From assembly GCA_011800805.1 (NCBI GenBank), contig MPNW01000271.1, forward strand, positions 72,310 through 91,762: a stretch of 19,453 nt of DNA. Direction: 5' to 3'. A program made the translations under genes and the position numbers. This DNA is from Hirudo medicinalis (Eukaryota; Annelida; Clitellata; Hirudinida; Hirudinidae). Positions within the stretch are counted from its first letter, which is position 1. Each line of letters starts with the position of its first letter. Of the stretch, positions 1 through 8,152 are shown in pieces. Under the pieces are notes generated by a model. It did not search any database and had not been told where the DNA came from. It saw only the letters and a program-made list of their open reading frames with translations.

Positions 1-126
1 ATTCATTCATTCATTCATTCATTCATTCATTCATTCATTCATTCATTCATTCATTCATTCATTCATTCATTCATTCATTCATTCATTCATTCATTCATTC
101 ATTCATTCATTCATTCATTCATTCAT
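1..126. repeat. (ATTC)n tetranucleotide microsatellite
   Basis: An uninterrupted ATTC tandem array of about 31 units begins at the window edge, so its true length is unknown. The same motif, read on the other strand, recurs as eight units at 16813-16844 inside an intron of gene C. Confidence 0.98.
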
Positions 127-170
127 GAATTATTGTGACATCATCATTGGTACATTTATTATATTTTGTG

Positions 171-342
171 GCAGTTGGTCGAATGGGTTGCGTTCCTGCT
201 TACGGGGATAATGGCACAAGTCATATTGTGTCGTGTTCGAAACCCAGCCTGCACTGCCACGAGCGCCCTCGGGAAGGAGCGCTATACAAGTGGTTAACAA
301 GAAGCGCCTCTGACGCTAGGCTTATGGCGCTATATAAATGAA
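171..342 (+). mobile_element. tRNA-derived SINE, full-length copy 1
   Basis: A 172-bp element with an A-box-like start (GCAGTTGGTCGAATGG) and a B box (GTTCGAAACC, 235-244), the internal RNA polymerase III promoter layout of tRNA-derived SINEs. The 3' half carries two related motifs, GGAGCGCTATACAAGTGG and TGGCGCTATATAAATGAA, separated by a segment containing GAAGCGCCTCTGACGCT. A second copy of the same length and orientation lies at 19027-19198; by eye roughly 85-90% of bases agree. A 68-codon open frame across it (135-341) is incidental. That it was mobilised by a LINE is family knowledge, not seen here. Confidence 0.85.
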
Positions 343-576
343 TTACATTTTCACATTTACTGCAAAAGATTGCTCGTAGTAACTCGTATTTTAAGTAACT
401 TTAAAACTGTTTAATGGTTTAATAATAAATAATTAAATTCCTCGTTAAATTCGATTGATTTAATTCATTACTTTATTACAAATTGAGGTAAAATTCATTT
501 TTAAGTTTTGATTTTTTGCGTTGAAACTCACAGATGCGTTTACAGCAGCTGCAACGTTGCTCGTTAAGAGTCCAGT

Positions 577-830
577 TAGAAACATCTAAAAAAATAATAA
601 CAATAATAATTATATTATAATTAATATTAATAATATTATTATTATTTATTTATTAATTAATTAATAATTAATCATTACATAAATTCCACAGACGATAATT
701 AATAATTATTAAATAATAATTAATATATAATGAAATTAATATTATCATAATATTATTATTAATTATAATATATATTATTGTATAATGGTTATTATTATAG
801 TTATAATATATTAATTATATTAATCACACC
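577..830. repeat. AT-only low-complexity tract
   Basis: A long run of interspersed ATT, TAA and TTAATTAA-like words with almost no G or C. With the rest of 343-1001 it forms a gene-free stretch in which I see no exon, RNA gene or element. Confidence 0.8.
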
Positions 831-1001
831 GCCATCGTTCAACATATTATTATTGTATTTAATCATGTTAATTTATTTCCCTAAAAATGCTCGTTGTTTA
901 GTAATTCAATTTCCATTTTAGCTCTTCTTTGAACTTCTAGAAGGATTCAGTCAAGAGGAAAGAAAGTTTCTTGAAAATCAACCAAGCTGAAATGGAAACC
1001 T

Positions 1002-1073
1002 TAATGTGTCGTGTTCGCAACCCACCCTGTACTGCCAGGGAGCCCCCCTCGGGTAGGGGCGCTATATAAATGG
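1002..1073 (+). mobile_element. truncated SINE fragment (copy 3)
   Basis: It matches the middle of the 171-342 element: TTAATGTGTCGTGTTCGCAAC carries a degraded B box, followed by a CCCACCCTGTACTGCC-like stretch and GGGGCGCTATATAAATGG. It lacks the A-box half and the second GGCGCTATATAAATG motif, so it ends at the first of the two tail motifs. This could be a 3' truncation or a shorter subfamily. The stretch 1074-1834 beyond it shows no convincing exon; short minus-strand frames there lack paired splice sites of matching phase. Confidence 0.75.
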
Positions 1074-1834
1074 TAGATCGATTAAAAAGTTCCTTCGCAT
1101 CCTGTTCGGATACATAAGGCACTCAAAAGATCGGCTAACAGCAATTGCAATTTGTCAGCGAAGGATTTGGAAATGCTTTCGCATGGAAGCTCCTCCCTCA
1201 TGACGTAACACTGCTTGATGTGATGTTTCGTTGAGCGTAACAATGTTTTTCTCCTTCTTCCCAATCAAAGACACGAACGAAAACAAAGATGGCAAGCGTC
1301 AGTGCAAGATAACAACATGTGCTTTGAATTCTGGAATGATTTCGGAGCTCGAGAGGATAGAAATATTAGGAATATGAAAGAACTGTAATTCTGGAGAAGA
1401 ACGTTCGTTGTGATCTGAATTTGATAAGTCAATCATCACCTGTTTCCAGGTAAATGAATCTGTGAATAGAATTTATTATCGACCTTTTTATGTAATCAAG
1501 GTCAAATGCATATTAATTATGTAACTATGAAATATATCTTGATCATAAATTATCATCATCAATCAATAATTATGAATCTAGGAAGGTGGAATGTAAGGCA
1601 ACCACTCTTTATGAATATTGATTCGAAATGATTATCAATTAATAAAATAATATTAACATTAGTTAATAATTGGAATTAATTAACTTTAATAATTAAAACA
1701 CTAATTTAATTCAAAACAATAAAAAAATATTAAAAAAAAAAGAATAATTACAAACTAAAATCATGACAAACAATAATAAAAGACAATAGCAAACAAATGC
1801 AAGAAATCCACGCATGGAAATACAGAAGTCTCAC

Positions 1835-2001
1835 TGGAATTGGAGTCCAGATGGCAACACTGGCTTTGGTGATTGTGTTTGCATTGGGGTTGTTCATGAC
1901 TTTGGTCATGGTGTTCGCAATCCCTACGCCGATGCAAGCCACGCTGCACAAAATTGTCAACAGACCCAACCATCTCAATGACCTCGGGTGGGCACTTTGA
2001 C
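1835..2001 (-). CDS. gene A: isolated exon of a four-TM membrane protein (TM1 to start of TM2)
   Basis: A minus-strand exon runs from a good acceptor (pyrimidine-rich, CTCTTCAAG|GT, exon starts at 2001) to a GTGAGA donor after ATTCCA (exon ends at 1835). It encodes RSLRWLGLLTILCSVACIG, a hydrophobic helix, then a short polar loop and the segment ASVAIWTPIP at the donor. Entry phase is 1 and exit phase 0, as in exon 2 of gene B, which has the same layout (VRSMGYLLVV... then ASGIWASIF at the donor). I infer paralogy. No matching first exon or downstream exons were found, so this may be a gene with long introns or a relic. An ATG at 2023-2021 could instead start the frame. The function is unknown. 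Confidence 0.55.
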
Positions 2002-2353
2002 CTTGAAGAGAAGAGATGATCATTTGTGAGCGATTTGACAATATTTAGATTGTTATTCAATGTTATTCGGAGTTGATTTATTCGGATTTATTTACTTTCG
2101 AAGTTATAAATTTGGATTTTCAAGGTGAAATTAATTTCTAAAAATATGAAATTTTAATCCAAAATAACACCATTTAAAAGTAAATCTTATTTTCGCAAAC
2201 CTTTAAATCCTCTGGAACCGAAAACTGGCATCATCTTGAATTAAGAAATACCAACTAGAGCGCTTCGATTAAGTAATAATTTGACGATAATTGTTTAATT
2301 ATGGAAAGAAATTAATCGAAAATCGTCGAAAAATAACAGCTATTCAGATTCAG

Positions 2354-2468
2354 GAGTAGAGCAAGACAGTGTAGCGATCGTGAATTCAGTCACCTCGTTG
2401 GTTGTTCTACTCAGGCATGACATTGTGACGCCCAATATTTTCAGTCACCATTCTTCTGCTCAGAAGAA
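2354..2468. repeat. inverted and direct repeats in non-coding DNA
   Basis: GAGTAGAGCAA (2354-2364) is inverted as TTGTTCTACTC (2402-2412), matching at 10 of 11 positions. It is followed by a perfect 8-bp palindrome arm pair, TTCTTCTG/CAGAAGAA (2451-2468, two-base loop). TTCAGTCACC also occurs twice directly (2385-2394 and 2440-2449). The rest of 2024-3130 shows no gene; 2580-2690 is a C-rich patch containing CACCCCTAT twice. Confidence 0.6.
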
Positions 2469-3130
2469 AGTGGGCTGCAAGAGCATTGTCGAATGAGGTC
2501 GTGATGGGTTAAGCAAGAATACTTTGTATTATGCTATTTGAATGTCATTTCGATGTTGTTACGAAGAGGACTTTTGTGACCCTCGGGTCTTATGGGACCA
2601 TTCTCTAATTTTTATCCCCACCCCTATACTCGACCCGCTGCCGGCCCCCTACGATAGACCCTCACCCCTATGCCTGTGTATCAATTAAAATTATGCTTAA
2701 TTAATTAGTGCATTGTCCATTTATCGAATTCTTAATGGCGCATTAATACTGGGAGGTAAACAGGTTCGATTGGAAATCATATTATCATGTAAATCATATC
2801 ATACGCTTTCTAGGATCAATTTCACGACTGACGAAGTTGAGTTGATCTTTTGCATTAAATTTTATTTCACTAAAATAAATAAATAAATTTACTGAATTTT
2901 ACAAATTGAACTTTAACTTAAATATTCGAAAATATTCATTTACAAAGTATAAAATATCCTAAGCTTGCTTCTTTTTTGTAGGTAATGTCACACGGACGAA
3001 GCACTTGAATGGAACTGCCCTGATGGATCCTTGTCGGTCAACAGCGGAATGAGATACGAAAACGTTCGAGTAGTATTTTCGTTTGACCGGAATTTGATAA
3101 AATCAGCCGAATTTAATATCAGCAAATATT

Positions 3131-3136
3131 TTTAAT
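3131..3136 (-). terminator. candidate poly(A) signal for the HECT gene
   Basis: ATTAAA on the minus strand lies about 40 bases past the stop codon. A canonical AATAAA also lies at 2861-2866 on the same strand. Either could end the transcript. Confidence 0.4.
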
Positions 3137-3176
3137 AAACCGATACATGTCGGTGGGTTTTTTTCAAATTTACTTT

Positions 3177-6023
3177 TTAATAATATTGAAAAGTTTGACC
3201 TTCGCTGATCGCAAGAAGAAGTTTTTCCTTCAAAGTTTCTTTGCAACTGTACTCTGGAATGTGTAACAGATTTTGGCATGTCGCCGACGAAGGAAGATGC
3301 GTGTCAGGGTTGCCATCAACGTTTTTGAGCATGACATAAATTTGTGGCCTCAAATTCTTCAGACCACCATATGGTGGCCTCGACAAACCGGTGGCAAATT
3401 GTAAGAACAGACTTTGTTCCTTGGCCGTCATCGACGACAGAACCTCAAAGAAATATTGGACAAGAGTGGCATTCTGAATATTTACAATGATGCTGGCTTT
3501 TAGATACTCGAGAGTCCAATTTTCTTTTTCCGTGTCGCAAAATAAGTCCTTAATTTCATCGACACAGACAAAATTAAAATAATTGTCAGAAATTGTACTT
3601 TGAAAGCCATCGGTCATCGCTTCGAAGCATTTTTGAGGTCCTTTGTACATCAGCCACCAAACTAGCAACTTTAAATATTCTTCAACATTTTCAATCGTCA
3701 GAAGGATATCGTCACCTCCTTCCTTCATTTCGATTTCAGGAAATCCTGGAACAGTAAAGTTTATGTCGAGGTCTTCGAGGGAAGATCCGTCCAAAGTAAT
3801 TGAAGATAGATTCTGCCCACGTTCTTCCACTGAAAGTGTTTCGTCCTTTTCAATGTTCTGCTTCGTCTTCCAGACATCAAAAAGCTTCGATGCGATTGTA
3901 TGGACGTGAGGCATGATGTACTTTAATTGAGACAAGGCAGTTTCCTGATCGTACGATGGAACATTGAGCAAGCGCTTATAGAAAGCCTTACTGAAATTGA
4001 TATCCATCTGACCACCATCTAAAATACACCTGGCAATTATCCTTCCAATTGCTTTCCATTGAAGAACAGATTCTTTCTCCAATGAGATTTTTGGCTTTGG
4101 AAACAATCCACAAGCTGAGTTGACATACACAACACCGCTACAATCTTTGACTGGATCACCAATCCAGAGATCCAAATCGTACCTCTGGCAGTAACGAGAG
4201 AATTCGGTGTAAAATTCTTTTGTTGGACCTCTGCCAGTCGCTGGTTCACCTTCGAAACTGAAATCACATCGCCCTGCAGTCAAATTGTCCCCTAGCAAGT
4301 CCTTCACAACACCCTGGAGAGGATTGTTTCTTGAAATGACGAGCTCAGAAGTGGAGCTGGCAATCTCAGAATGAAAAACTTGGTTACCAACAAGGTACTG
4401 GAACTTTAGGAGAGGAAGCAAGAAGCGATACTCAATAATATTACTGATGAGTTTCCCGTAGAGAGGATTGGTCTTAACAATAGATCTGACTGCAAGTGAG
4501 TAACACGTCGTCGAAGTCAAGAGATTGCTGATAAAAGCATTCCTATCGATCAGTCTCTCAGTCGAGGGATTATGGAATATCACCCCCCAATTCTCGTTGA
4601 CCGCGTGAAATATAGATATCAATCTTAACGCCTGCATTAGCGGATTTCCTCTGAGCTGATCGGGATTTAGCGAAGGGCCGAGTACTTTGTCGAATGCAGT
4701 TGAACGCGATGACATTAAGTCGATGTCATCTGGAGCCATCGGTCTTTCAAAACATTCGTTGTCCATGTCACGGATAGCAGACTTATAAATCTTATCGACT
4801 TTGAAGACTTCCAGTGTTCTCATGACAAAAGCAACTACAGATTCAAAACATTTTGTATCTACCGGCCTTCTCCCCCCATCATCTTCGTTGATTCTTGGAA
4901 TGTCGACAACGTTTGTTATGAACGTCGTGAGATGTGAATAATTTCTTTCTATATTTGTCCGAGCATTTCCAGTCTTTGCGCCAAAATTCGGCATGATCAA
5001 TTCTAACATCACTCGAATCAAACCTGCTCGCTTCTCGATAGAAAATGTCATGTCGTCGATGGAGTGAAGGATCGATTTCATCTTCCAGATGTCATATTTG
5101 GCAAGCAATTCGCATATTTCCGAAGTCCATTTTCTCGGACCGATCATCGAACAGGCACTGTCCGACAGTTGCCTCAGTTCTCGTAATGAATCCATATGGT
5201 AGAGCGTCAAAGTATTAACGATGGCCATTCCGATTATTACAGCGGTTTGTTCTTTCGAGGATAATAATTTTTTAACATATTCAATAATTTCATCAATCCT
5301 AACGAAACGTGTCATCTCTTTAAAAGCACTCGCCCAATAGATAATCTTCAACAACAGAGCATGGCAGGCAAAAGGGCAGCTAGGATCCTGACAGATACTG
5401 AAGACGGGCTTGAAAGCAACCCCAACAACGTGAATTATTCTTCTACGTTCTTCTTCAAATAAGTCATCATCCTCTTTATCTGATTTCTCAGCCTTGTTTG
5501 GTTGCTCCATGGACCATTCTTTTTGGTGACCTTCAAATTGAATCTCATCGTGCCTGAGTAATAACTTGACCTTTTGATTCTCGTTAATTTCTCGAAATAG
5601 CTGAGAACCATTCAGCAAGACTCCTGGGCAGATAAAGTCGACATCTTTGCAGCACTCCGATTGAGGCAGAGTGGGTAACAAATCAGCAATGAGGTGGACT
5701 GAGGTGATGTTTTGCTGATCAAAGATTAGCTTCCCCTTTTCTCGGTCTTTCTTCAATGAGTTTAGGAGTTTCATTGCATTTCCAATTTCTTCTGATGCCT
5801 TTATAAGATCAGGGTGATGACTTCTTATCAGCGCCATTATATTATAAATAGACGACAAAAATTCGGGATTTACAGATAATCTTTGCCCATCCAACAGGCT
5901 GAGAAGCATTTGAAGGATGTCGTCAGAAATCAAATCCCTCGAGATGTTATCAGCTTCATTTCTGGATTGCTTGATAAATACTTCAATAGTTTCCATAATT
6001 GTTGACAATTCTACGCTTTCCAT
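3177..6023 (-). CDS. HECT-type E3 ubiquitin-protein ligase, TRIP12/UFD4 class
   Basis: A 948-aa open frame. HECT ligases accept ubiquitin from an E2 on a catalytic cysteine and pass it to substrates. The C-terminal 380 or so residues form the domain: GRGPTKEFY near residue 598 (N-lobe), LDINFTVPGFPEIEMKEGG near 752-770 (recalled human TRIP12: LDFTLPGFPNIELKKGG), and the catalytic motif SSATCQNLL with Cys916, 32 residues from the end. Phe at position -4, usual for HECT C-termini, is present. The first 570 or so residues are helical and unrecognised; I see no WWE domain. TRIP12 is about twice as long. The whole frame is intronless, unlike every neighbour. An in-frame TGA (6051-6053) lies upstream of the ATG, and an acceptor-like TTTTTCAG ends just before 6056, so a 5' UTR intron is possible. 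It looks intact. I leave the symbol empty because orthology to TRIP12 itself is not shown. Confidence 0.92.
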   Translation of the reverse strand: MESVELSTIMETIEVFIKQSRNEADNISRDLISDDILQMLLSLLDGQRLSVNPEFLSSIYNIMALIRSHHPDLIKASEEIGNAMKLLNSLKKDREKGKLIFDQQNITSVHLIADLLPTLPQSECCKDVDFICPGVLLNGSQLFREINENQKVKLLLRHDEIQFEGHQKEWSMEQPNKAEKSDKEDDDLFEEERRRIIHVVGVAFKPVFSICQDPSCPFACHALLLKIIYWASAFKEMTRFVRIDEIIEYVKKLLSSKEQTAVIIGMAIVNTLTLYHMDSLRELRQLSDSACSMIGPRKWTSEICELLAKYDIWKMKSILHSIDDMTFSIEKRAGLIRVMLELIMPNFGAKTGNARTNIERNYSHLTTFITNVVDIPRINEDDGGRRPVDTKCFESVVAFVMRTLEVFKVDKIYKSAIRDMDNECFERPMAPDDIDLMSSRSTAFDKVLGPSLNPDQLRGNPLMQALRLISIFHAVNENWGVIFHNPSTERLIDRNAFISNLLTSTTCYSLAVRSIVKTNPLYGKLISNIIEYRFLLPLLKFQYLVGNQVFHSEIASSTSELVISRNNPLQGVVKDLLGDNLTAGRCDFSFEGEPATGRGPTKEFYTEFSRYCQRYDLDLWIGDPVKDCSGVVYVNSACGLFPKPKISLEKESVLQWKAIGRIIARCILDGGQMDINFSKAFYKRLLNVPSYDQETALSQLKYIMPHVHTIASKLFDVWKTKQNIEKDETLSVEERGQNLSSITLDGSSLEDLDINFTVPGFPEIEMKEGGDDILLTIENVEEYLKLLVWWLMYKGPQKCFEAMTDGFQSTISDNYFNFVCVDEIKDLFCDTEKENWTLEYLKASIIVNIQNATLVQYFFEVLSSMTAKEQSLFLQFATGLSRPPYGGLKNLRPQIYVMLKNVDGNPDTHLPSSATCQNLLHIPEYSCKETLKEKLLLAISEGQTFQYY

Positions 6024-6468
6024 CTTTTCCTGAAGCGTTGCAACATCTTGTCATGACTGAAAAATTAAAGCATGAGAAAAAAAAATTCTACCTGTTTTTT
6101 TTTAAGTAAATCTGGGTTTGCCACGTTCTGAATCATGAGATTTTAAATTCCTTTTGATTAACAGACTCGTGTAGGATAACCAAAACGTAAGTGTTGATCG
6201 CCCAAATCAATCTGAGTTATCAGGTAATTAAAAAAAACAAAGGATTCATAAAAGACTAAATATTGACTAAATAAAATTATTTTTAAAAACGATGCGAAAT
6301 GCTGACATTGAAATATAACAATGAACGTAAACACAAACACCTTGCTATTTTTATCACGTTTTTATCAATTATTGTAATTTTCATTTATTTCCACGATTTG
6401 TAGTTCGAGAATGAATACACGCATTCGTGCTTGTTTGAACAAGTTTATTTTGAATGTCCATTGGAATT

Positions 6469-6529
6469 AAAATTATGAGTTAAAAATTATGAAAATTATG
6501 AGTTAAAAATTATGAAATTTATGAGTTTA
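6469..6529. repeat. 23-bp tandem repeat, about 2.6 copies
   Basis: Two exact copies of a 23-base unit beginning AAAATTATGAGTTAAAAATT occupy 6469-6491 and 6492-6514. A degenerate partial third copy (AAATTTATGAGTTTAA) follows. The surrounding stretch 6059-6700 shows no exon I can support. Confidence 0.9.
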
Positions 6530-6809
6530 ATCGCACTTCAATGTTATTACGTCATCAGGTAGGATCAGCGTCAGTTGCGTAACAAGATTAATAAGGCGGG
6601 CAGGCCTACCTGTTCGATATCAACGTTGTTCTCGGTTGTACTGCAATTACCAATTACATTACAGCATTAAGACTGTACTGATGTAACAACGGAACACCAA
6701 GGCCCCTCTCAACGGCTCGACAAAAAATCCCGGTCAGTCACCACCCAGGATTGAGTAGGGAACACATCGATTGACAACGAGGCCTTAGCGAAGTCCCTCT
6801 CGTTTCATA

Positions 6810-6875
6810 ACTAGATGATTAAGACTGTGCTCCTGCACCATGGTTTGAATCCAGGCTGCCAACCCAGCCAAGTGG
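6810..6875 (+). mobile_element. tRNA-like SINE fragment, different from the 171-342 family
   Basis: GGTTTGAATCC (6842-6852) matches the polymerase III B-box consensus at 10 of 11 positions. CTAGATGATTAAGAC about 30 bases upstream resembles an A box, the spacing of a tRNA-derived promoter. The region does not fold into an obvious complete tRNA, so I read it as a SINE head or tRNA pseudogene. Its outer limits are unclear; the atypically GC-richer stretch 6690-6930 may all belong to one element. Confidence 0.4.
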
Positions 6876-7088
6876 TTCATCAATAAAGGGGGAAATCCTT
6901 TTGGGCCACAATAACCAAGTTAAGTCATTCTGCAACAGCTTTAATTCGAGCAAGTTCGCGCTTCTTTGGACAATTTGTTTATAATGTAAAAGCTAGAAAT
7001 TTAGTTATGGTGCTTGATCAAGTGCTTGATCTCTTCCATAACTGCAGTTGATCGTTCTTAATAAATATTTAACAGTGTAATCTTCAAC

Positions 7089-7801
7089 ATGTCTTCATCG
7101 TCATTAGTGATGCTCACTAGAGCTGTCACGAGTAAGTTTTTTTTTTAAATAAATTTATTTCGTATTTACCTTTCAAAGTAAACAGCAATCCTAAATTAGG
7201 ATTCCTAATAGGATGTCAGAGTCGAATTTACGACGAGATGTCGAGTCTAGCAACGATTTTAATCGAGAATGAGAAGCGAGTGACAGTAGAATCAAAAATC
7301 TAATAAGTCAGTACGAATAAGTGACAAGATATAAATTAATCTTTGAGCCAACTCACATAAAAAAGAACCAATTCACGAAGCACTAATGAGAAATTTGAAA
7401 GGGGGGCTCAAGTAAATTGTCCTCCAATTGTTTATTTAAAATGACACCTTGAATTACATTTTGAATTACATTTTGAAGAACATTGGTGAGCAGAATGTGG
7501 AAGTAAAGTTCATTTCGACAGAATTTTGACCAAGTTGAGAGTTTTCATTGAATGAAACAACAATGTCAGAATCAACTCGCTGTAGGACATTTATTATAAA
7601 TTTGCATTAATTAATTTGTGTTATTTATTGAGTTAGTTAACATTAATGCACTTATGACACTGTAAATATTTCACAGCGAAATAACATCTTTCTAAAGCAG
7701 AGGTTAAATTGCAGCTGAACTGGATAAAACCTGGAGTTCGTTGCACGCTTTCAGGATGTTTTAATTATCGTTCAAATGAGAGAAATAAAACTTGTTCCTG
7801 A
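7089..7801 (+). CDS. possible small two-exon gene, 47 aa
   Basis: Exon 1 (7089-7131) reads MSSSSLVMLTRAVT and stops at an ideal A|GTAAGT donor in phase 1. Joining to the acceptor CTAAAGCAG|AG at 7701 keeps the frame to a TGA at 7799-7801, and AATAAA follows at 7845-7850. The predicted tail is basic with four cysteines (for example RCTLSGCFNYRSNERNKTC). The N-terminus could be a mitochondrial or signal-like leader. I do not recognise the product. A second acceptor 13 bases on (TTGCAG|CT) gives a different 30-aa ending, so exon 2 is uncertain. The intron (7132-7700) and the 7851-8150 stretch hold nothing else evident. Confidence 0.3.
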
Positions 7802-7938
7802 AAAAGGGATCTGTTGAACGTGAAAAGGCCGAAATTAATTTTTCAATAAAAAGTGCTACTGAGAAAAATGAAAATGTTTGTTAAATGAAAATTTATAAAT
7901 AAATGTTGTTGTCAATCTCCTCCTTCAAAATATTCAAA

Positions 7939-7944
7939 TTTATT
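7939..7944 (-). terminator. poly(A) signal candidate for gene B
   Basis: AATAAA on the minus strand, about 210 bases past the gene B stop codon. It is the nearest canonical signal downstream. Confidence 0.45.
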
Positions 7945-8152
7945 TTGAAGTCAAGATGCAGTTAAATGCACCAATGCGATGCTTTTAATGATTTTCCAAT
8001 TTCACAAAGAGAATGAATATCCTGCTTTTAAAAATAAGAAAACATTTTACAACTACAATAGCGTAATAACAATAATGTAATAACACTAAAAATGTAACTT
8101 ATTATTACTAATAGTGGTTTCAAACGTTCCAAAATCTCCATCGACAATCCTT

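Noticed and set aside
135..341. 68-codon plus-strand open frame
   Set aside because: It lies inside the SINE copy at 171-342, which is non-coding and recurs at 19027-19198.
937..1264. Two minus-strand open frames of about 60 codons
   Set aside because: One overlaps the SINE fragment; the other has no splice sites in a phase that matches gene A and no recognisable protein.
1797..2000. Hydrophobic plus-strand frame of 67 codons
   Set aside because: It is the antisense of the gene A exon. The minus strand has the better paired acceptor and donor and the match to gene B.
3643..4267. Short frames on both strands inside the HECT gene
   Set aside because: They are shadows of the 948-codon frame.
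6842..6852. tRNA gene
   Set aside because: A B box is present, but no acceptor stem or anticodon arm could be paired around it.
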